In this document: positions 35,623-47,451 of the stretch, piece by piece | Position numbering within the stretch: position 1 is the stretch's first letter | Layout of the letters: each line of letters starts with the position of its first letter | Assembly: GCA_002869065.1 (NCBI GenBank) | Contig: PKTR01000006.1 | Coordinates: 1 to 64,000, forward strand | From: Hyphomicrobiales bacterium | GTDB lineage: Bacteria > Pseudomonadota > Alphaproteobacteria > Rhizobiales > Rhodobiaceae | Direction of reading: 5' to 3' | Length of the DNA stretch: 64,000 nucleotides | Program-made: the position numbers and the translations under genes | The notes under the pieces: model-generated | Told to the model about the DNA's origin: nothing | Database searches by the model: none | The model's input: only the letters and a program-made list of their open reading frames with translations

Positions 35623-36825
35623 TCAGGCTTCGACAGGGGCTCCTAAAATCACGATCAAGGCGGCAAGCAGCGTCAGAATGCCGAACGCCATGGCGAGAGG
35701 CCGTTTGCCGGGTTGCCGCCAGGCGGTGCTCGTCGCGATGGCCGCCTGCAGCATGTAATAAAGCGCAAAGGCCCGCGAGGCGTAGGCGATGATCGAGAAG
35801 ATGTCGCTCAGCCACGTCAGGCCGAGCCCTGCAAGTACCAGCAGCGCATAGCCTGCGCGGGCGCTGACACGCTTCCGGCTCAATTCGGCGATCAGCCCGC
35901 CCGAGCCGCTGGTGTCGGCAACGGCCGCGCTGAACTGGGCGCTGAGCGCGGCGGCAACCAGCAGTGCGGGAAGGATCGGCGCGACGTAGCGCATCATGCC
36001 GATGATGGCCGTTTCGCTGAGCTGCAGTTGGCCACGCTCGAAGACGTAGGCGATCAGCCCGATATAGACGAGATAGATCGCCGACGAGATGAGCTGTGCC
36101 GAGCGCATCGAGCGGATTCGCATTCCCGCGTCGTAGGTCGCCCCCAGATAGCGCGATGTCTCGAAGCCCTGCACGGTGACGATGAGGCCGAAGGCAAGCG
36201 TGATCGCACTCCAGCCGGTTTCCTTCGGTGCGTTGAGGATGAGGCCGCCCGATGCGGCTTTGCCGGAAAAATAGAACGCCAGCCCGATGAGCAGCCCGGC
36301 GATGATGGCGAGCTTGATGCTGACCGAGATCTGCTCGAGCCCTTCCAGCATGCGGAATCCATAGACCCAGCCGACGTACAGGATGACGGCGAAAACCGCG
36401 CTCGTCAGCATTTTGCCGTGAACCGGATCGTCGACCGGCGTCAGGCTGACCCCGAACGATCCGAACAGGTTGAGATAGTAGGCAACCGAGATGATGTAGG
36501 CGAAGGCCAGCGACCACGACGCAACTGTGTCGAGGCGCGCTTCTAGGCGTCCGCGCGTGCCGCCGCCGGGTTCCATGGCGGCGATGTTGAACCGGATCGC
36601 CGCGCCGAACAGGTAGGCGCCAAGGCACAGTAAGGCCATGACCGCAGGCGCATAGAGGCCGTAGGACGCATCAAGGATCGGGCCGAGCACGAGAAAGCCG
36701 CTGCCGATGATCGAGGCAAGTGGGCTCACTGTCGCCCGCCATAGCCGGGCACGCAGCAGGGCAGGGGATAGCAGCGCGAACCCTGACGCGACGACGGCGA
36801 CGAGAATGAGTGCGTTTTCCAACAC
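35623..36825 (-). CDS. Multi-spanning membrane protein, APC-superfamily-like
   Basis: 400 residues from a GTG start with a weak ribosome site. About eleven hydrophobic helices are visible. IIGSGFLVLGPI near residue 40 resembles the unwound first helix of LeuT-fold transporters. QGFETSRYLGATYDAG and AFSAAVADTSGSGGLIAEL are further conserved-looking segments. It is convergent with the dehydratase gene, 37 bases away. A role in amino-acid or amine transport is plausible from fold and location, but I do not recognise a named family. Confidence 0.7.
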   Translation of the reverse strand: MLENALILVAVVASGFALLSPALLRARLWRATVSPLASIIGSGFLVLGPILDASYGLYAPAVMALLCLGAYLFGAAIRFNIAAMEPGGGTRGRLEARLDTVASWSLAFAYIISVAYYLNLFGSFGVSLTPVDDPVHGKMLTSAVFAVILYVGWVYGFRMLEGLEQISVSIKLAIIAGLLIGLAFYFSGKAASGGLILNAPKETGWSAITLAFGLIVTVQGFETSRYLGATYDAGMRIRSMRSAQLISSAIYLVYIGLIAYVFERGQLQLSETAIIGMMRYVAPILPALLVAAALSAQFSAAVADTSGSGGLIAELSRKRVSARAGYALLVLAGLGLTWLSDIFSIIAYASRAFALYYMLQAAIATSTAWRQPGKRPLAMAFGILTLLAALIVILGAPVEA

Positions 36826-36959
36826 TTTGCAGGGTCCACGAACTCAGGAGATCGGGAGGAACCCTCCGACCTTGCGCCTCGGAGTCGGCGGGGTCAAGCA
36901 GCCCTGCTTTGCACCCGCCACGCGGCGCTGCGTTGAATAAACACGTCGCCCCACCCTTG

Positions 36960-36988
36960 TTGACATCTCGGGACGCCACATTTATGCA
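36960..36988 (+). promoter_or_regulatory. Sigma-70-like promoter of the ferric-iron uptake genes
   Basis: TTGACA at 36960-36965, a 17-base spacer, then TATGCA at 36983-36988. The -10 box runs into the Fur/Irr-like palindrome, as expected for iron repression. Confidence 0.6.
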
Positions 36989-37005
36989 AATGAGAACCGT
37001 TTGCA
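36985..37005. promoter_or_regulatory. Fur/Mur/Irr-like iron box
   Basis: TGCAAA (36985-36990) and TTTGCA (37000-37005) are perfect inverted arms around TGAGAACCG. The left arm plus TGAGAA resembles alphaproteobacterial iron boxes. It overlaps the -10 region before an iron-binding-protein gene. Which regulator (Fur, Mur or Irr) uses it cannot be told. Confidence 0.65.
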
Positions 37006-37050
37006 AAAAGTGCATGGCGCCACCGGCGAAATGCGCCAGGAGATGTTTTC

Positions 37051-38109
37051 ATGTTCCAGAAGGTTTCCTCGTTCCGTGCAATGGCAATGGCCGTCGCGCT
37101 GCTCGGTGCCGTATCGGCTGCCAGTACTGCCGAGGTGAGCGCCGCCGAGGTTAACGTCTACACCTATCGCGAGCCGGCGCTGATACAGCCGCTGTTCGAG
37201 GCCTTTACCGAAAAGACCGGCATCGCCGTCAACACGATCTACGCCAACAAGGGGCTTGAGGAGCGCATCCGCGCGGAGGGCCGCAATTCGCCCGCCGACC
37301 TCCTGATCACCACCGATATCGGCCGCCTCAATCAGGCCAAGCAATCCGGCATCACCCAGGCGGTGACGAGCCCGGCGCTGGAAGCAATGATCCCGGCGAA
37401 CTATCGCGATGCGGAGGGGCACTGGTTCGCGCTCTCTTCTCGTGCCCGCGTCGTCTATGCCTCCAAGGAGCGGGTCTCGGAGACATCGATCACTTATGCC
37501 GATCTCGCCGATCCGAAATGGAAGGAGCGGTTGTGCACCCGTTCCGGCCAGCACGCCTATTCGATCGGTCTGATTGCCGCGATGATCGCCCATGACGGCG
37601 AAGAGGCCACCGAGAAATGGCTCACGGGCGTGCGCGACAACCTCGCCAAACGCCCCTCCGGCAATGACCGCTCGCAGGTCAAGTCCATCTACACCGGCGA
37701 ATGCGATATCGCGCTCGGCAACACCTATTACATGGGCCTGATGCTGACCAACGAGAAAGAGCCGGAGCAGAAGGAATGGGCCGGCGCGGTCAAGATCCTG
37801 TTCCCCGACAGCGCCAGCGGCCGCGGCACCCACGTCAACGTCTCCGGTGCCATCGTTGCCAAGCACGCGCCGAACCGCGAGGAAGCCGTCAAGCTTCTCG
37901 AGTTCCTTGCCGGCGACGAAGCGCAGGCGATCTATTCCGCGGTCAACTACGAGTACCCGGTCAATCCGGCGGTGAAGCCGTCCGATCTCGTCGCCTCCTT
38001 CGGCGACATCACCATCGACACCATCCTGCTGGAAGACATCGCCAAGGCGCGAGCCGCCGCCAGCACCCTCGTCGACCGCGTCGGTTTCGATGACGGTCCC
38101 TCGAGCTAG
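37051..38109 (+). CDS. fbpA: Ferric iron ABC transporter, periplasmic binding protein
   Basis: A 352-residue binding protein of the FbpA/FutA/AfuA group. AGGAGA is 7 bases before the ATG. A signal peptide (about residues 1-30, ending STAEVSAAE) is followed by VNVYTYREPALIQPLFEAFTEKTG. RSGQHAYSIGLIAAMIAHDG and the iron-tyrosine region GNTYYMGLM (adjacent tyrosines) are conserved in ferric-binding proteins. It captures Fe3+ in the periplasm for the permease encoded next. An iron box overlaps its promoter. Confidence 0.93.
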   Translation: MFQKVSSFRAMAMAVALLGAVSAASTAEVSAAEVNVYTYREPALIQPLFEAFTEKTGIAVNTIYANKGLEERIRAEGRNSPADLLITTDIGRLNQAKQSGITQAVTSPALEAMIPANYRDAEGHWFALSSRARVVYASKERVSETSITYADLADPKWKERLCTRSGQHAYSIGLIAAMIAHDGEEATEKWLTGVRDNLAKRPSGNDRSQVKSIYTGECDIALGNTYYMGLMLTNEKEPEQKEWAGAVKILFPDSASGRGTHVNVSGAIVAKHAPNREEAVKLLEFLAGDEAQAIYSAVNYEYPVNPAVKPSDLVASFGDITIDTILLEDIAKARAAASTLVDRVGFDDGPSS

Positions 38110-38135
38110 CCGGCGTTGCACTGGGCATTGATACG

Positions 38136-38181
38136 ATGACCCCAAAGGCGTACCGCGCATGACCCCAAAGGCGTACCGCGC
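38136..38181. repeat. Tandem 23-bp duplication before the iron permease start
   Basis: ATGACCCCAAAGGCG followed by TACCGCGC occurs twice without a gap (38136-38158, 38159-38181). Because 23 is not a multiple of three, the ATG of each unit and the true ATG at 38182 lie in three different frames. Copies are identical, so the event looks recent. Confidence 0.9.
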
Positions 38182-39921
38182 ATGACAATGGCGACGGCAG
38201 TTCTGTCGGACGACGCCGGGGAGAGCGGCAAACCGCTGCGCATGCCCCGCCGTGGCGATCTTGCCTGGATGGCCGTCGTCGGCGTCATCGCATTCTTCGC
38301 GCTGGTTCCCATCGCCTCGCTGGTGGTGCTGTCGCTGCAGCCGGCGGGCGACGTCTGGCTGCATCTGGCGACCACCGTGCTGCCGCGCGCCGCCTGGACA
38401 ACGATCCTGCTGATGCTCGGCGTCGGCGTTCTCACCATCATCATCGGCGTGTCGACCGCCTGGCTGGTCACCATGTGCCGCTTTCCCGGTCGCAGCCTGT
38501 TCGACTGGGCGCTGCTTTTGCCGCTCGCCGTGCCGACCTACATCGTCGCCTATGTCTATACCGACTTCATGGATGTCACCGGACCGGTTCAGACGGCGAT
38601 CCGTGCGGTGTTCGGCTTCACCTCGTCGCGCGACTACTGGTTCCCGGAGTTTCGTTCGCTCGGCGGCGCCGTCTTCGTCATGGGCATCGTTCTCTACCCC
38701 TATGTCTACCTGACCACGCGGGCGATGTTCCTGATGCAGTCGGCCTGCGCGCTCGACGTGTCGCGCACGCTCGGTGCCGGCCCGCTTCGCCTGTTCACCG
38801 CGATTGCCCTGCCGCTCGCCCGGCCCGCAATCGCCGTCGGCGTGACGCTGGTGCTGATGGAGTGTCTGAACGACATCGGCGCGGTCGAATATCTCGGCGT
38901 CAAGACGATGACCTTCTCGGTCTATGACACCTGGCTCAATCGCGGCAATCTCGCCGGCGCCGCCCAGATGGCAACGGCCATGCTGGTCATTGTCTTCGGT
39001 CTGATCTGGGCCGAGCGCTACGCCCGCCGCCATCAGCGCTTCCACCAGACCACCAGCCGCTACATGAGCCTGCCGCGTTATCAGCTGCGCGGGCTGCGGG
39101 CGGGCGGCGCGATCCTCGCCTGTGGCCTGCCGGTGCTGCTCGGATTTCTCGTTCCCGGCGGACGTCTGTTCGATCTTGCCTCGCGCCGGCTGGAACACCT
39201 GACCGATGCCGGCTTCCTGTCGGCGGTCGGCAATTCGTTGCTGCTCGCCATCGCCGCTGCTGTCATGACGGTCGCGACCGGCGTCATGCTCGCCTATGCA
39301 CTCAGGATGCGCCGCAATCCGGTGATCCACGCGATCGCCCGGCTCTCGGCAATCGGATATGCGGTGCCCGGCACGGTGCTGGCGGTCGGCATCCTGATCC
39401 CGGTCGCAGCGCTCGACAATTTCATCGACGGCACGATGCGCGCCACCTTCGGCATCGCCACCGGGCTCATTCTCTCGGGCTCAGGAATCGCGCTGGTCTA
39501 TGCCTACGCGACGCGCTTCCTCGCGGTGTCCTTCGGCGCCATCGAAAGCGGGCTTTCCAAGGTCTCGCCGCATCTCGACATGGCCGCCCGCGCGCTCGGA
39601 CGCTCGTCGCTGCGCACGCTCGTCGAGGTTCATCTGCCGATGATCAAGCCGGCGCTGGCAACCGCCGCGATGCTCGTCTTCGTCGACTGCATGAAGGAGC
39701 TGCCGGCGACCATCCTGCTGCGCCCGTTCAACTTCGACACCCTGTCGACGACGGTCTACGCGGCTGCCTCGCGCGAGGCGTTCGAGGACGGCGCGGTGGC
39801 CGCGCTGACCATCGTTGCGGTCGGCCTCATCCCGGTCATCATGCTGGCGCACACATCGGCAACCAGCTTCCGCGATGCCAAGGGCAAGCGCCGCTCAGCC
39901 GCCAAGGGTGAGGCCGCCTAA
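38182..39921 (+). CDS. fbpB: Ferric iron ABC transporter permease (fused double unit)
   Basis: 579 residues, about twelve helices, made of two fused permease units as in FbpB/AfuB. EAA loops are visible in both halves: LDVSRTLGAGPLRLFTAIALPLA and LDMAARALGRSSLRTLVEVHLPMI. ECLNDIGAVEYLGVKTMTFSVYDTWLNRGN and DCMKELPATILLRPFNFDTLSTTVY are diagnostic of iron permeases. The start at 38182 follows a duplicated 23-bp leader. No ATPase gene follows; the next gene is on the opposite strand. Confidence 0.93.
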   Translation: MTMATAVLSDDAGESGKPLRMPRRGDLAWMAVVGVIAFFALVPIASLVVLSLQPAGDVWLHLATTVLPRAAWTTILLMLGVGVLTIIIGVSTAWLVTMCRFPGRSLFDWALLLPLAVPTYIVAYVYTDFMDVTGPVQTAIRAVFGFTSSRDYWFPEFRSLGGAVFVMGIVLYPYVYLTTRAMFLMQSACALDVSRTLGAGPLRLFTAIALPLARPAIAVGVTLVLMECLNDIGAVEYLGVKTMTFSVYDTWLNRGNLAGAAQMATAMLVIVFGLIWAERYARRHQRFHQTTSRYMSLPRYQLRGLRAGGAILACGLPVLLGFLVPGGRLFDLASRRLEHLTDAGFLSAVGNSLLLAIAAAVMTVATGVMLAYALRMRRNPVIHAIARLSAIGYAVPGTVLAVGILIPVAALDNFIDGTMRATFGIATGLILSGSGIALVYAYATRFLAVSFGAIESGLSKVSPHLDMAARALGRSSLRTLVEVHLPMIKPALATAAMLVFVDCMKELPATILLRPFNFDTLSTTVYAAASREAFEDGAVAALTIVAVGLIPVIMLAHTSATSFRDAKGKRRSAAKGEAA

Positions 39922-39926
39922 GAGGG

Positions 39927-40238
39927 TCAGATTCCGCTGATGCGGCCGGTCGTGTTGTCGACGATTACCGGCGTCTCGAACAGGCGGATCTCCGGTTCGG
40001 ACTTGTACTTGTCGAGCACCAGCGCCCGCCAGGTGTCATCGAACGAGGCTTCCGCCACTTCCCGGTTCTCGAACAGATAACAGCCGCCGCCTTTGCGGGT
40101 TTCCGGCTCGAAAATGTAGTACTTGCGAATGAGCCCCGCCTTGTCGAGATAGCGCGGCGCGGTCGAACGAAAGATCGCCGCGGCGTCCTTGAGCGTCGCG
40201 TCGTCGGCAAGCTGAAACAGAACCATGGCGGTGATCAT
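39927..40238 (-). CDS. YdhR-like small monooxygenase-fold protein
   Basis: 103 residues from the ATG at 40238 (GAGGAGA 8 bases upstream). It has a single ferredoxin-like alpha/beta domain with IFRSTAPRYLDKAGLIRKYYIFEPE and GGCYLFENREVAEASF, the pattern of YdhR and related antibiotic-biosynthesis-monooxygenase folds. Such proteins are usually dimers, and most have no proven activity. It lies 5 bases from the convergent iron permease stop. Confidence 0.8.
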   Translation of the reverse strand: MITAMVLFQLADDATLKDAAAIFRSTAPRYLDKAGLIRKYYIFEPETRKGGGCYLFENREVAEASFDDTWRALVLDKYKSEPEIRLFETPVIVDNTTGRISGI

Positions 40239-40492
40239 CGTGGCGTCTCCTCGAAAAGCGTGGCGTGTTTTCCCGCGATCATAGCGAAAGATGATGACGA
40301 TGCCATGGGATCGGGAGACGCAGGCCGCCGCCGCTCCTGCGGTGACCGGGATTTTGCCGATGCTCAACGCGGACAGGCTCGAAATGGGCTATCCTTGCCG
40401 CATTGCGTGAAAGCGGACCGGCGCAATTTCGCCGCGCGATGTTCGTAAGCCCGCATCTCCCGCTTTCTCTGTGCGATCCGCTGGAGCGTTCC

Positions 40493-42316
40493 ATGGACAA
40501 GAAGAGCCAAATCAACTTCTGGTATGCCGTACTCGCGGTCTTTCTGATCCTGATGTTCCAGTCGTGGTACGTGACGACGCAGACCGTCGAGGCGATCCCC
40601 TACAGCCAGTTCGAAAAGCTGCTCGCCGAGGGCAAGGTCTCCGACATTGCCGTCAAGGAGCGCACCATTGAGGGCAAGCTCAACCCGCCGATCGACGGAC
40701 GGGAATACTTCGTCACCACCCGCGTCGAGCCCGATATCGCCAAGCAGCTCACCGATTCCGGCGTGACCTTCCGCGGCGTGATCGAATCGTCCTTCCTGCG
40801 CGATCTGCTGTCGTGGATCCTGCCTGTCCTGCTGATGTTCGGGTTGTGGATGTTGGTCATCCGCCGCATGGCCGACAAGCAGGGTCTCGGCGGCTTCATG
40901 ACCGTCGGCAGGTCGAAGGCCAAGGTCTATGTCGAGAAGGACACCGAGGTCAGCTTTGCCGACGTGGCCGGCGTCGACGAGGCGAAGCGCGAGTTGCAGG
41001 AGATCGTCGCCTTTCTGCGCAATCCGGCGGACTACGGCCGGCTCGGCGCGAGGGCCCCGAAAGGCATCCTGCTCGTCGGCCCTCCGGGCACCGGCAAGAC
41101 GCTCTTGGCGCGGGCCGTCGCCGGCGAGGCAGGCGTCCCGTTCTTCTCGATCTCGGGCTCCGAATTCGTCGAGATGTTCGTCGGCGTCGGCGCCGCGCGG
41201 GTCCGCGACCTGTTCGAGCAGGCACGCAAGAGCGCGCCGGCGATCATCTTCATCGATGAGCTTGATGCGCTCGGCCGCGCGCGCGGTATGGGCCTTGCCG
41301 GCGGCAACGACGAGAAGGAGCAGACGCTGAACCAGCTACTCGCCGAGCTCGACGGCTTCGACCCGTCCATCGGCGTCATTCTGCTCGCGGCCACCAATCG
41401 GCCCGAGGTGCTCGATCCCGCCCTGCTGCGCTCCGGTCGTTTCGACCGCCAGGTGCTTGTCGATCGCCCCGACCGTACCGGCCGGCGGCAGATCCTCAAC
41501 GTGCATATCCGCAAGATCCGGCTCGGCGACAATGTCGATCTCGACCAGGTGGCGCAGATCACGGCCGGCTTCACCGGCGCCGATCTCGCCGGGCTGGTCA
41601 ACGAGGCGGCGCTCCTCGCCACACGGCGCGGCGGCGCAGCCGTCGAAATGGACGACTTCACGCAGGGCGTGGAGCGTGTCGTCGCCGGCATCGAGAAGAA
41701 AAGCCGGCGCCTGTCGGAGCCCGAGCGCAAGCGCGTCGCCTATCACGAGATGGGCCATGCGCTTGTCGCCGCCAACCTTCCCGGGGTCGATCCGGTGCAC
41801 AAGGTGTCGATCATCCCGCGCGGCATCGGCGCGCTTGGCTACACCATGCAGCGCCCGACCGAGGATCGCTTCCTGATGTCGACCGCGGATCTGGAAAACC
41901 GCATGGCGGTGTTGATGGGTGGCCGTGCGGCCGAGCAGCTCGTCTTCGCCGAAATCTCGACCGGTGCGTCGGACGATCTGCAGCGCGCCACCGATATCGC
42001 GACCGAGATGGTCACCCGCTATGGCATGGCGCCCGATCTCGGTCAGCGGGTTTACGCGGAACCGCAACAGGCGTTCCTCGGTCAGATCGGAACGCCGCGC
42101 GGCAAGGAGATTTCCGACGAGACCGTGCGCGAAATTGATCTCGCGGTCCGCCGCATGGTCGAGGACGCCTTCGACAGGGCGATGCAGCTACTTCAATCCG
42201 TACGCGCCGATCTCGATGCCGGCGCAGCCTATCTTCTCGACCATGAAACGATGACGGACGAGGACTTCCCCGCCCTGCGGCCGCTGCCGCCTGGGGAGGA
42301 AAAGGACGTCTTGTGA
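40493..42316 (+). CDS. ftsH: ATP-dependent zinc metalloprotease FtsH
   Basis: 607 residues from the ATG at 40493 (GGAG six bases upstream). Two N-terminal membrane helices (about 9-27 and 100-122) flank a periplasmic domain. The AAA module has Walker A GPPGTGKT (about 196), Walker [12 protein letters not shown], pore loop [10 protein letters not shown] and the SRH ([21 protein letters not shown]). The peptidase has HEMGH at about 418 and the third zinc ligand in [14 protein letters not shown]. It degrades unfolded membrane proteins. The lone location, away from tilS, and the modest length suggest it may be a second, accessory FtsH; that is inference. Confidence 0.93.
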   Translation: MDKKSQINFWYAVLAVFLILMFQSWYVTTQTVEAIPYSQFEKLLAEGKVSDIAVKERTIEGKLNPPIDGREYFVTTRVEPDIAKQLTDSGVTFRGVIESSFLRDLLSWILPVLLMFGLWMLVIRRMADKQGLGGFMTVGRSKAKVYVEKDTEVSFADVAGVDEAKRELQEIVAFLRNPADYGRLGARAPKGILLVGPPGTGKTLLARAVAGEAGVPFFSISGSEFVEMFVGVGAARVRDLFEQARKSAPAIIFIDELDALGRARGMGLAGGNDEKEQTLNQLLAELDGFDPSIGVILLAATNRPEVLDPALLRSGRFDRQVLVDRPDRTGRRQILNVHIRKIRLGDNVDLDQVAQITAGFTGADLAGLVNEAALLATRRGGAAVEMDDFTQGVERVVAGIEKKSRRLSEPERKRVAYHEMGHALVAANLPGVDPVHKVSIIPRGIGALGYTMQRPTEDRFLMSTADLENRMAVLMGGRAAEQLVFAEISTGASDDLQRATDIATEMVTRYGMAPDLGQRVYAEPQQAFLGQIGTPRGKEISDETVREIDLAVRRMVEDAFDRAMQLLQSVRADLDAGAAYLLDHETMTDEDFPALRPLPPGEEKDVL

Positions 42317-42856
42317 TTCCTTTTTTTGACTGACAGACGCCGTTCTTCGAACCGTGAAATTACGAATCACGTCATCCGGCAGCGAGTTCGACGTTGTCGC
42401 GTGCGCCGCCGAGAGAGATTAGGCGGCTCAGCTTCGAAGCAATGAAATTCCACATGACGGCACCACTATAGGATGCAGTTCCTTTTTTGAGTCTATTTCT
42501 GCTTTGTTTCCCGGCTAAAAATAAAAAATACGAAAAAAAATCCGCACTGTACGAAAATAGTATTGAAGTTCGGACAGTATTCACAAATTTGTGATTCCGC
42601 ATTTGCAGGAAATGCGTAAAATTACGTAATGAATAAGGGGGCGGCGAAAAGCGGGAAGCCAATCTTTTGGGTTTCCGCAGACTGAGCGCCCGGGACCTTC
42701 GTAAGGCCGGGTAAAATGCGTAAGTAGTTTCTGCGGATGATAAGCAGACTACCAAACGGGCACCGACGTTCTGCAAATAAAAAACGTTGGAATTTCCGCG
42801 AAGCACGGGAATAATTTTGTGGCGACGGTGTCTATAGCGTGTAGGGGCTCTGAAAA
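42317..42856. other. 540-bp AT-rich gap with palindromes before the MarR gene
   Basis: The part from about 42470 to 42640 is far richer in A+T than its neighbours. It holds TCACAAATTTGTGA (42581-42594, perfect 14-bp palindrome) and ATTACGTAAT (42621-42630, perfect 10-bp palindrome). GCGTAA recurs at 42614 and 42719. The only long frame in it (minus strand, 42372-42806) has no ribosome site and no recognisable features. It probably holds the promoter and operators of the MarR regulator. Confidence 0.6.
42581..42594. promoter_or_regulatory. 14-bp palindrome, candidate MarR operator
   Basis: TCACAAATTTGTGA is perfectly symmetric, in the size range of MarR-family operators, and lies 263 bases before the MarR start. 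The regulator may be autoregulated through it. Confidence 0.5.
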
Positions 42857-43297
42857 ATGAGCAAACAAACTTCTGATTTCTGTGACTCTGTCACACGTCT
42901 CTATCGTCTGCTCGATACGAGGCCCGATGAATATATGCAGATCGGTCACAACACGAAGCTGAACTCTGTCGATGTCTCGGCCGTTCAGTTCGTTGGCGAC
43001 AACCCCGACTGCATTGTCAGCGATCTTGGCGCGTTCCTCGGTGTCGTTCCAACGACAACCAGCAGTATCGTCGACCGGCTGGTGAAGCGCGACGTGATGA
43101 AGCGGCTGCGCACGGAAGAGAACCGCCGTGTCGTTATCCTTCGCCTCGCCCCCAAGGGTGAGGAGATCTACAACACCCTGCATAGCCGCCGGCTCGCGGT
43201 CGGCCAGAAGGTACTGCTCAATCTGAGCTCGGCCGAGCGCAGCACCCTGACCTCGCTGATGCGCAAGATGGCGGTCGGCAGCAGCGGCACCGCCTGA
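42857..43297 (+). CDS. MarR-family transcriptional regulator
   Basis: A 146-residue winged-helix protein. The recognition region CIVSDLGAFLGVVPTTTSSIVDRLVKRDVMKRL (about 52-85) and the wing TEENRRVVILRLAPKGEEIY are typical. Terminal helices for dimerisation are short at the N-terminus. The start ATG has little Shine-Dalgarno complement. The long AT-rich leader suggests regulated expression. No adjacent efflux or detoxification gene identifies its target. Confidence 0.88.
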   Translation: MSKQTSDFCDSVTRLYRLLDTRPDEYMQIGHNTKLNSVDVSAVQFVGDNPDCIVSDLGAFLGVVPTTTSSIVDRLVKRDVMKRLRTEENRRVVILRLAPKGEEIYNTLHSRRLAVGQKVLLNLSSAERSTLTSLMRKMAVGSSGTA

Positions 43298-43338
43298 CGA
43301 AACGCCCGACACGTCCAGTACCCCGCGCCCGCAGGAAA

Positions 43339-43364
43339 AAAGGCCGGTCATTTGACCGGCCTTT
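43339..43364. terminator. Bidirectional terminator between marR and acetoacetyl-CoA synthetase
   Basis: AAAGGCCGGTCA pairs with TGACCGGCCTTT (12 bp) around TT. Flanking A and T runs allow termination of both convergent genes. Confidence 0.88.
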
Positions 43365-43398
43365 GTCGTTCTGCATGGGCTCGGGCTGAGACAGGACG

Positions 43399-45357
<1,959 letters not shown>

Positions 45358-45643
45358 TGGGATCTCCCTCATCGCCCGTCGGATACGGGGCTCGCATTGT
45401 TCTGACCGATAGCGGTTGGATAGCACTCTTGTTTGCACTGCGACAATGAGCGGCGACGATTTTCCCGTCGTTTCACGATGTTCCGCGAAAGGTGCCCGCC
45501 TTGCCCTGGAACTCGACGCCATTTCCTCGCGAGAAGGCCGTTCCCGCGCGCCGGAAAGCGGGCGCGGGGGCTTGCGGGAAAGCGCCAATCGGCCTATTCG
45601 GCCCTGTGCGCGTTTTCGCGCCAGGGGCGAAAGACGGGACACC

Positions 45644-47359
45644 ATGCAGAGGCCGATTGCCATTCTGGCAATCCTCACGACGATTCTGATTGCGGCTTAC
45701 GCGGTTTTTGCGTCGGCGGTTCCGACCGCCGTCGTCGGCCCGCGTTTCCTTGCCGCGATCGAGCGCGGGACCGGCATGCGCGTCGAGAGCCACGGCCGGA
45801 TCGGTTTCACCGTCTTTCCCCGCCCGCGTATCGCGGTGGCCGCAACCTTGCTGCGTGGCGCCGACGGAGCGGCCTCGCTGCCAATTGGCGATGTTGAGGC
45901 CGGCCTTGAATTGATGCCTCTGCTGAGCGGCGAAATCGTGCTCACCGACGTGCAGCTGACCGGCCCGTCGCTCGACTTCCTGGCCGACGGTTCCTCGGCG
46001 CTGCCGCTCACCCGGGTGATCGAACGGCTGATGGCCGGCCGAGTCGCAAGCATCGCCGTGCGGGGCGGTTCGGTGACGGTGGGCGCGCGCCGCGACGCTG
46101 CGGAGCTGCTGCGGAACGCGGATTTTTCCTTCGCCCGCTCCGGCAACGCCGGCATCCGGGTCTCCGGCAATGCCGATTGGCGCGGTGAACGCATCGCGCT
46201 CGACCTGACGCTCGGCGACGTTGCCGGAATGACCGCCGGCAATCGCCATCCCGCACGTCTCGACCTCGTTTCGCCGGGGTTGACGGTGCGCATGGACGGA
46301 CAGGCCGCACTCGGCTCGGCGGCCAATTTTGACGGGGCCGTCTCGATCGCCGTGCCCGAACCCGCCGCGCTCGCGGTTCGTTTCGACTGGGCGGCGGAAG
46401 GTCTGCCGGCAGGTGTTCCGTTCAGCGTCAAGGGCAGGGGCCAGGTCACCCCGGTTCACATGGCGGTCGGCGAGGCGGAATTCGCATTCGGACCGGCCAG
46501 TGCGCTCGGCGCCCTTGCGGTCCATTGGGCGCAGCCGCGCATCGTGGCGCAGGGAACGCTCGCCTTCGACGAACTGAAACTGAGTCTCTCCGCGCCCGAG
46601 TGGCGGCCTGTGGGTGTGCTCTCGGAAGAACCGGTTGTCCTGCCGGGGTTCCTCGCCAATCCGGTCGACCTCGATCTGCGCCTCTCGGCGGCGGCTCTGC
46701 GCTACGCGGATACGCGCCTGGGCCGTCTTGCCGGATCGTTCATTTCCCGTGAGGGACGGATATCCTTCGATCTCGGCGAGGCCCACGCCCTCGATGGCAC
46801 ATTCACCGGCCAGATCCGGATCACGCCGAAGGATGCGGGCCTCGAGCTCAAGGCAAAGCTGCAGGCGAGCGGTGTCGCCGCCAAGGCGCTGGCCGCGTCG
46901 TTCCCTGCATTGAACGGTCTTTCGGGCCGCATCCGCGCCGATGGAACGCTGCAAGCCATCGGCCGCACCTATGGCGACTGGGTGTCCTCGGCAACAGGCA
47001 AGGCGACCGTGTCGGGCAGGGATCTGGCGCTTTCGGCCGGCCTCGTCGAGGCGCTGTTTGCCGATGGCGCGGACGGGCAGGGCGGCAACCCGCCGGCCGC
47101 TGCGCTGTCTGTCCCTGCCGCCTCGGCCAAGCTCGGCCTGAAAGGGCAGCGGGTGACCATCTCGGACATTCGTTTTGGTGACGCAGCCGCTGTCGATGAC
47201 GCCGATCTCTCGCTCGATTTTGCCGCCGGTCTCTACCGCATCAAGGGCACCGTGTTGCTGCCTGCGCCGGAGGTCGAAAACGGCGGCGAACGCGCGCCCT
47301 TCGCCTGGGAGGGAACGCTGCCGGCGCTCGCTCTGCCGGGCTGGTGGCAGGCCCGGTAA
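45644..47359 (+). CDS. AsmA-like envelope protein
   Basis: 571 residues from the ATG at 45644; upstream open frame lacks a signal. One N-terminal membrane helix ([20 protein letters not shown]) leads to a long beta-rich periplasmic part. [37 protein letters not shown] is the typical AsmA N-terminal pattern. Near residue 420-500, the segment [39 protein letters not shown] matches the AsmA C-terminal domain. AsmA/TamB-like proteins form bridges for phospholipid movement to the outer membrane. The gene is divergent from acetoacetyl-CoA synthetase across a 286-bp gap. Confidence 0.85.
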   Translation: MQRPIAILAILTTILIAAYAVFASAVPTAVVGPRFLAAIERGTGMRVESHGRIGFTVFPRPRIAVAATLLRGADGAASLPIGDVEAGLELMPLLSGEIVLTDVQLTGPSLDFLADGSSALPLTRVIERLMAGRVASIAVRGGSVTVGARRDAAELLRNADFSFARSGNAGIRVSGNADWRGERIALDLTLGDVAGMTAGNRHPARLDLVSPGLTVRMDGQAALGSAANFDGAVSIAVPEPAALAVRFDWAAEGLPAGVPFSVKGRGQVTPVHMAVGEAEFAFGPASALGALAVHWAQPRIVAQGTLAFDELKLSLSAPEWRPVGVLSEEPVVLPGFLANPVDLDLRLSAAALRYADTRLGRLAGSFISREGRISFDLGEAHALDGTFTGQIRITPKDAGLELKAKLQASGVAAKALAASFPALNGLSGRIRADGTLQAIGRTYGDWVSSATGKATVSGRDLALSAGLVEALFADGADGQGGNPPAAALSVPAASAKLGLKGQRVTISDIRFGDAAAVDDADLSLDFAAGLYRIKGTVLLPAPEVENGGERAPFAWEGTLPALALPGWWQAR

Positions 47360-47451
47360 CCGCATTGGCACAACGCTCTTTCGTCATGATGCGGCGAACG
47401 TGTATCATGATGCCGTAAGCCCATGCCGTTCGCAGCCAATGGTTTTCCGCA

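Noticed and set aside
36982-39330. 782-codon minus-strand open frame across the iron genes
   Set aside because: It is antisense to unmistakable FbpA and FbpB, with no domain of its own.
42372-42806. 144-codon minus-strand frame before the MarR gene
   Set aside because: Its composition changes with the underlying AT-rich DNA, it has no ribosome site and no recognisable domain.
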